This document shows, one piece after another, positions 42,320 to 51,676 of a stretch of DNA of 64,000 bases; the first letter of the stretch is position 1; every line of letters starts with the position of its first letter. Origin of the DNA: Agarivorans aestuarii (GTDB taxonomy: Bacteria > Pseudomonadota > Gammaproteobacteria > Enterobacterales > Celerinatantimonadaceae); the NCBI RefSeq assembly GCF_019670125.1, contig NZ_AP023033.1, positions 4,241,501 through 4,305,500 of the forward strand, given 5' to 3'. Position numbers and translations under genes: made by a program. The notes under the pieces were generated by a model. That model saw only the letters and a program-made list of their open reading frames with translations, searched no databases and was not told the DNA's origin.

Positions 42320-43237
42320 ATGACTAACTCGATTAACTACGCCAGTTTTAGTGAGTTCAGCGACCCACAACACTATTTAGCGCAACTGCCAACTGGCCAA
42401 GCGAGTGTTGTAGAACTGGTGAAGTGTGTGCAAAACAACCTAGTTCACCCCTATTGGCTACAACACTACCAACTCGACCCAGATTTCACCCAGCGCTTAA
42501 ACGAGATGCAAACTCGCAGTGTGCAGCAAAAGCTTAGTTGGTTAGATAATGCCGAGCAACCGCTGCTTGCAGACAAGCCAGCCAGCCAAAGAATGCTCGG
42601 AAACTGCCGCGATTTTGCCTTGCTACTTTGCACATTATTGCGCGCTCAAGGTATTGCTGCGCGCTTGCGTTGCGGTTTTGCCAGCTACCTCGGCATGCAT
42701 AGTAACGAAGACCACTGGATATGCGAGTACTGGCAAGAGCAGCAACAGCGCTGGGTAAAGGTAGACGCCCAACTTGATGCCAAGCAACAAGCGCTGTTAG
42801 CCATCACTTTTGATCCGCTAGACCTGCCAGCAGAGCAATTTATTTACGCAGGAACGGCCTGGCAACGTTGCAGGCAAAAACCGGAGCTAGCCGAACAGTT
42901 TGGTATTCTGAGCATTACTGGCTGGCCTCTACTGCAAGGCAACTTATTTCGAGACATATTTGCCCTAAGTAAGGTCGAGTTACTGGCTTGGGACAGCGGC
43001 TGGGGGCTCAATCAGCACTATTTCAAATGCAGCCAATCCAGCCAAGGTTTACTACTGCTAGATCAACTGGCAGAGCTAAGTGCTAGCTCCTTAGCCGAAC
43101 AAGCTTTAGCACAAACTAAAAGCCAAGAGCTGGCGTTTCCAGCTAACTGGCAATGGCAGCACGCTCCCAGCATTGAAGACTTATTGCAACAGCACCAACG
43201 CACTGTAGAGCCCGAGAAAACGACAATTGACAAATAG
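42320..43237 (+). CDS. Transglutaminase-like cysteine protease fold protein
   Basis: The 305-residue protein has the transglutaminase-like catalytic triad: C96 in GNCRDFALLLCTLLRAQGI, H132 in DHWICEYW and D149 in WVKVDAQLD. The fold is that of microbial papain-like transglutaminase/protease proteins. No signal peptide, so cytoplasmic. The last 120 residues are not recognisable. It is 15 bases from the AraC-GyrI gene and probably cotranscribed. The substrate, and whether it hydrolyses or crosslinks, is unknown. Confidence 0.82.
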   Translation: MTNSINYASFSEFSDPQHYLAQLPTGQASVVELVKCVQNNLVHPYWLQHYQLDPDFTQRLNEMQTRSVQQKLSWLDNAEQPLLADKPASQRMLGNCRDFALLLCTLLRAQGIAARLRCGFASYLGMHSNEDHWICEYWQEQQQRWVKVDAQLDAKQQALLAITFDPLDLPAEQFIYAGTAWQRCRQKPELAEQFGILSITGWPLLQGNLFRDIFALSKVELLAWDSGWGLNQHYFKCSQSSQGLLLLDQLAELSASSLAEQALAQTKSQELAFPANWQWQHAPSIEDLLQQHQRTVEPEKTTIDK

Positions 43238-43289
43238 AATAATTAAGCTATATTTCGCGCTATTAATATAATACAAAGTAATTGAAATA

Positions 43290-43715
43290 ATGCTCCCCCT
43301 GCACAAAGTTCTTGGCCTATCGCTGCTGTTTAGCCTAAACGCCTGCAATAATAATAAACCGCTTACTGACGAAGACTACGCCCTCTATAGTCGCTATACC
43401 CTAGATAACCAAAGTAACTACAATCTCACCTTTAGCAGCCAGCTAATGTCACAGGCAGACACAGTAACCACGCTGTCGTTTCAAGGCCAAATAGCCTCGG
43501 GAGAACGCAAACAAATACTGGCTTACTTTGACCTTAGCCAAGCCACTAACCCCCCTTCAAGTAGTTTTAAACAATTGCAGCTGTATGCTGATTCTGGTCA
43601 AGGTGAACAACTTGTTTACCAGCTTATTGACGACGAGCACTGGCAGTTGCAGCCTAGCGACAGTAATCAAGAAAACTATCTACTAACCATAATTGACGCC
43701 GATTTAAACTGGTAA
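43290..43715 (+). CDS. Small lipoprotein of unknown function
   Basis: This 141-residue protein has a lipoprotein signal peptide with lipobox LNAC (cysteine about residue 19). The remainder is polar, with alternating beta-like strands (NLTFSSQLMSQADTVTTLSF), and resembles no family I know. The ribosome site is weak. It is 52 bases downstream of the transglutaminase-like gene, so it could belong to that operon. Confidence 0.65.
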   Translation: MLPLHKVLGLSLLFSLNACNNNKPLTDEDYALYSRYTLDNQSNYNLTFSSQLMSQADTVTTLSFQGQIASGERKQILAYFDLSQATNPPSSSFKQLQLYADSGQGEQLVYQLIDDEHWQLQPSDSNQENYLLTIIDADLNW

Positions 43716-43806
43716 GCTCCCTAAAATAGGCCCACTGAAACGCTATACTCACAAGCTTAATTTTGCTACTCTGCGCGACCTTTTTTGCAGGTATGAGGCC
43801 TAAGTT

Positions 43807-45174
43807 ATGAGTCGTTCAATTGCCGGTTTTGATTTTGGAACCTCTAACTGTGCAGTGGGTATTATGCAAGGTAAGCAAGCGCAATTAGTGAAGCTACCCG
43901 AGCACGGCAATTACATGCCTTCTACCTTATTTGCCCCTCAATCTGAGATGATTTGCGGCTGGTTATATCAGCAGTTAGACGCTCAAGGCAAAGCGCAAGC
44001 CTTCCAACAAGCACGTGGACAGCAACTTAGCGCTAGCTTACGCGCCTTAAAAGAGCTCAAGCTGGATGGCTACGATGAGCACCTAAGCTTTGGTCAACAA
44101 GCGCTAAAAGAATACTTAGTCGACCCCGCCGATTGTTATTACGTGCGCTCACCTAAATCATTTTTAGGTGCAAGCGGCATTCGCGAACGTCAACAGCAAC
44201 AGTTTGAAGATATCGCCGCCGCCATGATGTGGCACCTAAGCCAGCAAGTGAAACAAAGTGGCCAAGCTGAATTGGCCAAAGTGGTGATTGGTCGCCCGGT
44301 TAACTTCCAAGGCTTAAACAGTGAAGTGAGCAACCAACAAGCCATTAGCATTCTTAGCAATGCTGCCCGCTTTGTTGGTTTTGAGCAAGTTGAGTTTTTG
44401 TACGAGCCAATGGCAGCAGGTTTGAGCTACCAACAACAATTGCAGCAAGAACAGCGAGTATTAGTGATCGACATCGGCGGCGGAACCAGCGATGTATCGA
44501 TGTTGATTATGGGACCTGATTATCTGGCTACACGCGATCACCAAGAGCTTGTACTTGGCTACAACGGTGAACGGATTGGCGGAAATGACTTCGACATCGC
44601 GCTAAACTTTGAAACCCTGATGCCTAGCCTTGGCGCCAAACTGAACTTAGCCAGTGGCCAGCCAATGCCAATAAAACCCTTTTGGGATGCAGCGGCGATT
44701 AACGACTTCCCAGCGCAAACTCGCTTCTACGAAAAAGATACTCGTTTATTGCTGCAACGCCTACTTAAAGAGCCGCAATTAAACCCTCTTAGAGGCTTGT
44801 TACGCTTAAACGAAGAGCGACAAACTTACCAGTTAAGCGCCTGCGCCGAGCAAGCTAAAATTGCCTTAAGTGAAACGCAAACTACCTCTGTGGATTTGTC
44901 TTACCTGATAGAGCATCTACAAGTTGAAGTCTCTCAACAAGCCTACCAACAGGCTGCCGAGCGACTACTTAACAGCATCGCAGCACTTAGTGATGATGTT
45001 ATCGCACAAGCGGGTTGCCAGCCTGAGGCGATCTTCTTAACTGGCGGCAGTGCTAATTCACCAATGATTAAGAACTTCTTGGCCAAGCGCTATCAAGCAC
45101 CTTTAATCAGCGGCGATAATTTTGGTAGTGTGACCAGCGGCTTAACCTTGTGGGCCGACCACATCTTTGAGTAA
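43807..45174 (+). CDS. yegD: Hsp70-like actin-fold ATPase YegD
   Basis: The 455-residue protein is an Hsp70 relative lacking the substrate-binding domain. Phosphate motif 1 is AGFDFGTSN (residues 6-14), phosphate motif 2 is VIDIGGGTSD (about 220-229), and the adenosine motif is FLTGGSANSPMIKNFL near the end. Length and the SPKSFLG and IGGNDFD segments match E. coli YegD, an uncharacterised chaperone-like ATPase. GAGG precedes the ATG. Cytoplasmic, apparently monocistronic; it converges with the PAS-GGDEF gene 3 bases downstream of its stop. Confidence 0.92.
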   Translation: MSRSIAGFDFGTSNCAVGIMQGKQAQLVKLPEHGNYMPSTLFAPQSEMICGWLYQQLDAQGKAQAFQQARGQQLSASLRALKELKLDGYDEHLSFGQQALKEYLVDPADCYYVRSPKSFLGASGIRERQQQQFEDIAAAMMWHLSQQVKQSGQAELAKVVIGRPVNFQGLNSEVSNQQAISILSNAARFVGFEQVEFLYEPMAAGLSYQQQLQQEQRVLVIDIGGGTSDVSMLIMGPDYLATRDHQELVLGYNGERIGGNDFDIALNFETLMPSLGAKLNLASGQPMPIKPFWDAAAINDFPAQTRFYEKDTRLLLQRLLKEPQLNPLRGLLRLNEERQTYQLSACAEQAKIALSETQTTSVDLSYLIEHLQVEVSQQAYQQAAERLLNSIAALSDDVIAQAGCQPEAIFLTGGSANSPMIKNFLAKRYQAPLISGDNFGSVTSGLTLWADHIFE

Positions 45175-45177
45175 GTT

Positions 45178-46434
45178 TTACAACTCATAAACTTGTGGTG
45201 CCAGTTCCACTCGATTTTTGCCACCTTCTTTAGCGATATACAATGCGCTGTCGGCACGGGCAACCAGCGCTTCGGGACTAGCATCATAGCTGCTAAGCAT
45301 CGCTAAACCCAGGCTAACGGTGGTGCTAAAACTATGCTCATCTTTGGTCACTTCAAGCTCGGCTAGATGTTGGCGCACCCGATTGGCAATTAGCAAGGCT
45401 TGCTCTTGCACAGTATTAGGCAACAATAACAAAAACTCCTCTCCGCCCCAGCGACATAAATAATCACCATTGCGCAGTACCTTCAAGCTTTCAATAGCAA
45501 ATACTCTCAAGGCTTCATCGCCAGCAGGGTGACCAAAGCGATCATTGATTTGTTTAAAGTTATCAATGTCTAACAAGATACAACATAAGGGCTGTAACGA
45601 GCGTTTACCGATGGCAAACTCCTCGGTGAGAGTCACACTCATAGAACGGCGATTCATCAATCCAGTGAGGGGATCATGATTTGCCTGAAACTCTAAACGT
45701 CGCTGATCATGATGTTGCTGAGTCACATCCATCATCACAGATTGCACCGCCGGTTTGTCATTCCACTTCACCACCGCTTCGCTAATGTGCAGCCAGGTCG
45801 AAGTGCCATCGCGGCGCACGTTTTCGGCCACTACGCTGTTACTCTCCACCTCGCCTTGAATCAAGCGTTCATGTAATTGAATAGCTTGTTGTTGGTTTTC
45901 TTCGGGGATAATAGACAATAGGCTGTCCAACTTAAGTACTGCTTCTGGGCTGTCATAACCTAGAATATTGGCCATCGCTTGGTTGCAATAAAGCGGTTCA
46001 AAAAAGCGGTGTACCATAATCCCCTGCAAAGAAGACTCTGTTAACAAACGATAGCGTTGCTCACTTTGCTGTAGCTTTTTCTCCGCAGCAATTTGTGGTG
46101 AAAAATCCACTAGAGTAATTTGCAAAGCAGGTTTGCCCTGCCACTCGGTGAGGTGATCAATAGTTAACACCGAGAATTGCTCACCGTCTCGATTATAGTT
46201 TTCGTAGACCCTTACCTTAGGCCGCGCTTGGCCACTCATTACCGCCTCGTAAGCGCTAATCGCTTCGTCGCGATCATCTTCAGCAATCAGTTCCAGTAGA
46301 GAAGGCAAGGCCATTATATCTTCAGCACTATCGTAACCGAACATCTGAGCATAGCGTTCGTCAGCGAACAGCGGTAAAAAGTCTCGGTGGATCACTATTC
46401 CGTAATAAGCACTAATGTCAGAAACTTTGCCCAT
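45178..46434 (-). CDS. Soluble diguanylate cyclase PAS-PAS-GGDEF
   Basis: The 418-residue protein has no membrane helix. Two PAS domains (about 8-115 and 128-245) share the pattern YAQMFGYDSAEDIM / MANILGYDSPEAVL and the closing strand leading to DFSPQ / DVTQQ, as if duplicated. A GGDEF domain follows, with active loop GGEEF (330-334) and RNGD (321-324) as an RxxD inhibitory site at the correct spacing. It should make cyclic di-GMP in response to a cytoplasmic signal. The gene ends 3 bases from the convergent yegD stop. The ribosome site is weak, so the start is less certain. Confidence 0.92.
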   Translation of the reverse strand: MGKVSDISAYYGIVIHRDFLPLFADERYAQMFGYDSAEDIMALPSLLELIAEDDRDEAISAYEAVMSGQARPKVRVYENYNRDGEQFSVLTIDHLTEWQGKPALQITLVDFSPQIAAEKKLQQSEQRYRLLTESSLQGIMVHRFFEPLYCNQAMANILGYDSPEAVLKLDSLLSIIPEENQQQAIQLHERLIQGEVESNSVVAENVRRDGTSTWLHISEAVVKWNDKPAVQSVMMDVTQQHHDQRRLEFQANHDPLTGLMNRRSMSVTLTEEFAIGKRSLQPLCCILLDIDNFKQINDRFGHPAGDEALRVFAIESLKVLRNGDYLCRWGGEEFLLLLPNTVQEQALLIANRVRQHLAELEVTKDEHSFSTTVSLGLAMLSSYDASPEALVARADSALYIAKEGGKNRVELAPQVYEL

Positions 46435-46570
46435 ACTTAACCATACTTAACTTAAGGTAATTTAAGCGTAGTCAGGCAAGCTTATGAACTCAACTGTCGG
46501 CGGCTAACTACCACTTAATTAATAGTACTGTTACATTGCTACTAGCTTTACAAAAACCTGAGGAAAACCA

Positions 46571-47209
46571 ATGCGAACCTTGTTAAGGGCCTGCCTGTTA
46601 ATACTCGGCCTAAGTAGTTTCACCCTAGCCTATGCCGAAGAGCCCTCATCCATGCTTGAGTCAGACTCTCCGCAACTAAATATGCAATTACAAGTAGAGG
46701 TAGTAGGCATAGATAAAGCTGCAGCTCAGGCATCGCAAGCCTTGCGAGACATTGCCGATAGCGTTAATCAGCTGGCTAGCAATCCTGATCTTAGCCCCGA
46801 GCAGCAACAGCACTTTAAGCAAACCCTTAACGCTGTAGAGCAACTAAGCCAACAGCTGGATAGCAGCTTAAAACAACTGCCCAATACCGTAGCGCAAAGC
46901 ACCAAACCCATTGTGAATTTAGCCGATAAGCTATCTAGCGAAGTGCAGTTTTGGGTGATGATCATCTTAGTCAGTGTGGTGATAATCATAATTGTGGCCT
47001 TGTTGGCCATTTACTTTAGTGTACTGGCACCCACTAGCCGAGCGGTGCTTAGCGCCACCGGGCAACTTAACCAGCTGGCATCTAGCTTAAAAATAACCGC
47101 AGAACTGGTAGAGAAAACTTCTGCTCAAAATCAACACTTGCTAGAGCACTTAAGACCAGCACCACAGCGATTTAATCAACGTCAGCGCTCTAAAATCACT
47201 AATAAATAA
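46571..47209 (+). CDS. Exported single-helix membrane protein with coiled coil, unknown function
   Basis: This 212-residue protein has a signal peptide ending AYA (residue 22) and a long helical segment rich in Q, A and L with heptad character (about 45-120). One strong membrane helix follows (about 127-150, FWVMIILVSVVIIIIVALLAIYF), then a cytoplasmic basic tail. I do not recognise a family. The topology is a periplasmic coiled coil anchored in the inner membrane, seen in structural or signalling proteins. GAGGAAA precedes the ATG. A terminator follows. Confidence 0.7.
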   Translation: MRTLLRACLLILGLSSFTLAYAEEPSSMLESDSPQLNMQLQVEVVGIDKAAAQASQALRDIADSVNQLASNPDLSPEQQQHFKQTLNAVEQLSQQLDSSLKQLPNTVAQSTKPIVNLADKLSSEVQFWVMIILVSVVIIIIVALLAIYFSVLAPTSRAVLSATGQLNQLASSLKITAELVEKTSAQNQHLLEHLRPAPQRFNQRQRSKITNK

Positions 47210-47223
47210 CCGGCCTACAAAAT

Positions 47224-47251
47224 AAAAAGCCAGCATCTCTACTGGCTTTTT
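47224..47251. terminator. Bidirectional terminator
   Basis: AAAAAGCCAG and CTGGCTTTTT form a 10-bp stem with an 8-base loop, T-rich on both strands, between convergent genes. Confidence 0.92.
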
Positions 47252-47269
47252 CGAAGCTGCGATTAAAGC

Positions 47270-49096
47270 TTACTCCCCCAAAAACCCACCGGTTTGATGC
47301 GCCCATAGCTGACTATAGATGCCTTCACCTTTGATTAATTCAGCATGAGTACCCTGCTCTACAATCTCGCCTCGGTCTAATACAATTAAGCGATCCATGG
47401 CGGCAATGGTGGATAAGCGGTGAGCAATGGCGATCACCGTTTTACCTTCCATCAACTGATTCAAACTGGTTTGAATTGCCGCTTCTACTTCAGAATCTAG
47501 CGCCGAGGTTGCTTCATCCAAAACCAAAATAGGCGCATCTTTTAGCAATACCCGTGTAATCGCGATTCGCTGGCGCTGACCACCAGAGAGCTTAACTCCA
47601 CGTTCGCCCACATGGGCGTCGTAACCGGTTCGGCCATCTTGGTCATTCAAGTTTAAGATAAACTCATGGGCTTTAGCTTGCTTGGCCGCAGCAATCATTT
47701 GCTCTTCGCTAGCGTCGGGGCGGCCATACAAAATATTGTCGCGCACCGAGCGATGCAGCAAGGAAGTATCTTGCGTCACCATGCCAATTTGCGCCCGTAG
47801 GCTATCTTGGGTCACTTGGCTAATGTCTTGATCATCAATCAAAATAGCCCCGCCTTCTACATCGTGAAAGCGCAGCAGTAAATTAACCAAGGTGGTTTTA
47901 CCGGCACCAGAGCGCCCCACTAAACCAATCTTTTCACCGGCCTTTATTTGCAAGTTCAAATTATCAATCACGCCGCTTTTTTCACCATAGTGGAAACGAA
48001 TATCGCGGTAGTGAATGCGACTCTCGGTGACGTTGATAGGTTTGGCATTGGGTTTATCGGTAATGGATTGCTCAGTGGTTAAGGTAGTCATGCCATCAGC
48101 CACCGTACCGATGTTTTCAAACAGCGAACCAATCTCCCACATGATCCACTGCGCCATGCCATTGAGGCGCAATACCAAGGCAATCGCGACGGCGATTGCG
48201 CCTACCGATACATCGCCCAAGGTCCATAGGTACATCGACAGAGCAGCAATGCCAAAGGTAAGCAGATAGTTAGACAATTGAACCGAAAAGTTAAGCCCAG
48301 TAACCAAACGCATTTGCTTGTGCACCGTTACCAAAAAGGCATCCATGCCCTCTTGAGCGTAATCGGCTTCTCGCTGACTATGAGAAAATAATTTAACAGT
48401 AGCAATGTTAGTGTAGCTATCTACAATGCGGCCACTCATTAGCGAGCGGGCATTAGCTTGCTCAGTAGAAATACGTTTTAAACGAGGAACAAAATACAGT
48501 TGCACCCCAATATAGGCAGCTAACCACAGCAACATGGGCCAAATAAGTCGAATATCGGCCTGCGCCACCAGCACCACCATGGCTGCAAAATAAACCAAAA
48601 TATAAACCATCAAGTCGAGCAGCTTCATCACAGTTTCGCGCACCGCTAATGAGGTTTGCATGACTTTAGTGGCAACTCGTCCAGCGAAATCGTTAGCAAA
48701 AAAAGACACGCTTTGGCGCAGTAAATAGCGGTGAGCCGACCAACGGATCGCCATCGGGAAATTGCCCAATAAGGCTTGATGGATCAGCAAAGAATCTAGC
48801 AAAATAAGCAGCGGCATAACCACCAGCAGGGTGATGGCCATTAACCACAAGGTTGAGGCTTCTTCACTGAAAAAGGTGGCGGGATCTTTATTTCCCAGCC
48901 AATCAACCAATTGCCCCATAAAGCCAAATAAGGCGACCTCGCAAATCGCGATCAGTGCCGATACCACCGACATAAATAGCAAAGGTTTACCCATGCCAGC
49001 ACAATAATGGCGACAGAACTGGTATAAACCTTTAGGTGGTTGAGTAGGCTCTTGTTTTGGAAATGGAACGGTGAGCCCTTCAAAAAAACTAAACAT
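47270..49096 (-). CDS. ABC exporter, permease-ATPase half transporter (MsbA/multidrug type)
   Basis: The 608-residue protein has an N-terminal six-helix exporter membrane domain and a C-terminal ATPase domain. The Walker A loop GRSGAGKTT ends at about residue 401 (K400). LSGGQRQRIAITR is the ABC signature, ILVLDEATSALDSE is Walker B with its catalytic glutamate, and the H-loop is IAIAHRLSTI. All key residues are intact. It works as a homodimer, or as a heterodimer with a partner not seen here. Substrates may be lipids, peptides or drugs. AAGGA precedes the ATG. It stands alone. Confidence 0.94.
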   Translation of the reverse strand: MFSFFEGLTVPFPKQEPTQPPKGLYQFCRHYCAGMGKPLLFMSVVSALIAICEVALFGFMGQLVDWLGNKDPATFFSEEASTLWLMAITLLVVMPLLILLDSLLIHQALLGNFPMAIRWSAHRYLLRQSVSFFANDFAGRVATKVMQTSLAVRETVMKLLDLMVYILVYFAAMVVLVAQADIRLIWPMLLWLAAYIGVQLYFVPRLKRISTEQANARSLMSGRIVDSYTNIATVKLFSHSQREADYAQEGMDAFLVTVHKQMRLVTGLNFSVQLSNYLLTFGIAALSMYLWTLGDVSVGAIAVAIALVLRLNGMAQWIMWEIGSLFENIGTVADGMTTLTTEQSITDKPNAKPINVTESRIHYRDIRFHYGEKSGVIDNLNLQIKAGEKIGLVGRSGAGKTTLVNLLLRFHDVEGGAILIDDQDISQVTQDSLRAQIGMVTQDTSLLHRSVRDNILYGRPDASEEQMIAAAKQAKAHEFILNLNDQDGRTGYDAHVGERGVKLSGGQRQRIAITRVLLKDAPILVLDEATSALDSEVEAAIQTSLNQLMEGKTVIAIAHRLSTIAAMDRLIVLDRGEIVEQGTHAELIKGEGIYSQLWAHQTGGFLGE

Positions 49097-49278
49097 CTAG
49101 ACATTCCTTGTAATAAATCTTGGTGTTACAACGAATTAACTCGCATTTGTACTGTAGCGTACTTTGTCAAATATGCGCAGCCTTACTGACCAATAAACGA
49201 CAAATACTTAGCGTTTAGAAGATTCTTTTTGCTCACCCGTCTCAAGTTATGTTTACAGCTATAAAAAATAACAAAAAA

Positions 49279-49306
49279 AGAGACTAACTCTAGGCAGTTA
49301 GTCTCT
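49279..49306 (-). terminator. Rho-independent terminator of the DUF3179-like gene
   Basis: AGAGACTAACT and AGTTAGTCTCT form an 11-bp stem with a 6-base loop, followed on the minus strand by a long T run. Confidence 0.92.
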
Positions 49307-49338
49307 TCTACGGATAGTTAGGTGCTAATTATTGGCGT

Positions 49339-50553
49339 TTATTTACTTACGTTTAGCTCTGTTTGTGGAAAGAAATTCGCCCACACCACCCAAAAAATAC
49401 CAGCTTTTAAGGTTTCGACTCGCTCTAACCTGTCGCCATTTTCTAAATAGCCTAAGAAATCTAGTTGTTTAACAGCTTGCGAGGTATGGTTATAAAACAC
49501 GCCTAAGCTTTCCATTTCTTGGTTGTAACTCACCACAATGTCTTTGCCGTCTACCACTAGATTAATTAAACCACCTTGGCTAATAACAAACTCTTCGGTA
49601 TAGGCCATGTAATGCTCACCAATATTAAATGCCCATACTAAACGCTTGTTCGGTAAACGATCATCGACATGCTTAATGGTTGGAAAAACCGGTTTGTCGA
49701 ACTTATACTGTGCATCAATAGCCAAACCAAAAATCAGTTCGATAGCTCGGTCATAAACAAATAGAAGAGGGTTCTTCCAAAAGCTGGTGCGCATGCCCTT
49801 CACTTGGTAATCGTTCACAAATACCAAACCATTGGGGTAAGCCTGCTTAAACTTTGCAAAAGGCATTCTAAAGGTTGCGACTTGCTGCATTGCATTATCA
49901 ATACCTGCGTTTACATCACACTCTTTACGCCCCCAAAGCTGCTGAATAGGCTGGTCTGAATTTGCATCAGCCATAACTAAGTTATTTTCTAGCTGCAATA
50001 CCGGACGCAGCGACAAGGCTTGACCATCAATTTCAGGAATCATCGCCATGCCCAAGTTTGTTAGACCACAATAAGTCATTACAACATTAGCCGGACCTTC
50101 AGCTTGGTCTCCTACAATATGGGGACGAACTAACTGCTTATCTGAATGCGCACGCGCTTGACCGTCGTATTCGTAGACCAACACACTTTCATCATCGCGA
50201 TAGTAATGCTGGGCTTGCTCTGGATTAACAAAAACCGCGTTTTCTTGGCGAGCACGCATCATAATGTCGGGGTTAATCGCGCCAGTGAAGTACATGCCTA
50301 ATATCAGTGCACTAACAACCAACATCATTACCACAGTAATTGGGCTACTTAACGCGAACCAAAGCCCCCAAGAAGCAGCCAAAGCTAGCAGAGTATTTCG
50401 GCTCAGGCTTTTGCGTTTGTGCCAAGCTCGCATAGTTTTGCTGCGTGTAGATCTTAAGACCCATTGCCCAAAATCACCTAATTCAATAAAAATGATAAAT
50501 GCGTGATACAAAGCAATCGCTAAGCCTAAACCAATCAGTATTGTTGAAATCAT
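49339..50553 (-). CDS. Membrane-anchored protein resembling DUF3179
   Basis: The 404-residue protein has an N-terminal helix (about 2-24), two more hydrophobic segments (about 54-88), then a large soluble part. That part contains VVMTYCGLTNLGMA and ADANSDQPIQQLWG, resembling the TYC...G and DxxTGSxW patterns of DUF3179. The later NKRLVWAFNIGEHYMAYTEEFV and IVVSYNQEMESLGVFYN also look like that family. DUF3179 function is unknown. It is divergent from a LysR regulator 127 bases away, which is a possible controller. I am moderately sure of the family. Confidence 0.6.
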   Translation of the reverse strand: MISTILIGLGLAIALYHAFIIFIELGDFGQWVLRSTRSKTMRAWHKRKSLSRNTLLALAASWGLWFALSSPITVVMMLVVSALILGMYFTGAINPDIMMRARQENAVFVNPEQAQHYYRDDESVLVYEYDGQARAHSDKQLVRPHIVGDQAEGPANVVMTYCGLTNLGMAMIPEIDGQALSLRPVLQLENNLVMADANSDQPIQQLWGRKECDVNAGIDNAMQQVATFRMPFAKFKQAYPNGLVFVNDYQVKGMRTSFWKNPLLFVYDRAIELIFGLAIDAQYKFDKPVFPTIKHVDDRLPNKRLVWAFNIGEHYMAYTEEFVISQGGLINLVVDGKDIVVSYNQEMESLGVFYNHTSQAVKQLDFLGYLENGDRLERVETLKAGIFWVVWANFFPQTELNVSK

Positions 50554-50680
50554 AAAACACCTCTGTGAACAACTATCGTTAAACTGAAGTCAGTGTATGC
50601 GCCAAGCTTTATGAGAAAAATCTACGACAGCGAAACTGATTGTTGCATATAATGAAACGAAACAATAAAAGGGAATGACT

Positions 50681-51574
50681 GTGAATTTAGAAGACATGGA
50701 GTTATTTGTTAACTTGGCAAAACAAGGCAGTTTTACCAAGGCGGCAGACTTTACCAACATCCCCAAATCAACCATTAGTCGACGTATAACCAATCTAGAA
50801 AAACACCTTGGGGTAAAGCTGTTAGCCCGCACAACCCGCAGCTTAAGTTTGACCGAAGTAGGTATTAATTACCTAAAAGGCTGTGAAGAATTGCTAAACC
50901 AAGCTAAACAGCTAGAACAGAACACCCAACAACAAAACCAGCACCCCAGCGGCACTTTAAGCATCTTCATACCCAATACTCTGTTACGCATTTTTTGGCC
51001 GGTAGTGATTGAGATGATCAACCAATACCCAGAGCTTAAGTTTGAAGCATACAGCAGCGAAGGGCGCCAAGAAGAGCAAACCTCAACCCGCTACGACATT
51101 ATGTTTCATGTGGATGAACCTAAAGACTCTTCACTGATTGCTAGGCGAATAGCCACCATAAAATATGACTACTACGCCAGCCCCACTTACATTGCCAAAA
51201 ATGGGCTACTTCAAGTACCCAGTGATGTAGATAAACACCGCATTATTTTTAACTCAGTGTCACAAGCACCCACTCATTCCTGGCGATTTGAACATAACAA
51301 CGGACTAGTTTCACAGCCTGTCTCACCATTTTTTAGCGTTCAAAACCCCGACCTAGGTTTAGATTTATGCTTGCAAGACAAGGGGATCGCACTGGTGCCA
51401 GATATTCTGTCAAAAGAGTTAATTAAACAAGGGCGCTTAGTTAAAGCCTATGCTCAGCCGCAACAACTTAGTGGTTACATTTACGCTATTTATCATTCGC
51501 GACAATTTCTTCCCGCCAAAGTCGCAGTGTTTATCGACAAAGTGCAGGCCTTTTGGCAAAACAACCTTAATTAG
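50681..51574 (+). CDS. LysR family transcriptional regulator
   Basis: The N-terminal winged helix is typical: MELFVNLAKQGSFTKAADFTNIPKSTISRRITNLEKHLGVKLLARTTRSLSLTEVG, as in the AaeR/DsdC-like branch that ends TTRxLxLTE. A type II ligand domain follows. I choose the GTG at 50681, with AAAAGGGA 6 bases upstream; an in-frame ATG two codons earlier touches that site. 297 residues. Divergent from the DUF3179-like gene. Ligand unknown. Confidence 0.9.
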   Translation: MNLEDMELFVNLAKQGSFTKAADFTNIPKSTISRRITNLEKHLGVKLLARTTRSLSLTEVGINYLKGCEELLNQAKQLEQNTQQQNQHPSGTLSIFIPNTLLRIFWPVVIEMINQYPELKFEAYSSEGRQEEQTSTRYDIMFHVDEPKDSSLIARRIATIKYDYYASPTYIAKNGLLQVPSDVDKHRIIFNSVSQAPTHSWRFEHNNGLVSQPVSPFFSVQNPDLGLDLCLQDKGIALVPDILSKELIKQGRLVKAYAQPQQLSGYIYAIYHSRQFLPAKVAVFIDKVQAFWQNNLN

Positions 51575-51676
51575 TCCATTTGGTGAAACAATGGATTTCA
51601 CCTTGGTGGATTTTTAAGCCACTTAAGCTTACCTACAATGGGCTCAACTTAACCAGTCCATTGCAGGAAACACTCA

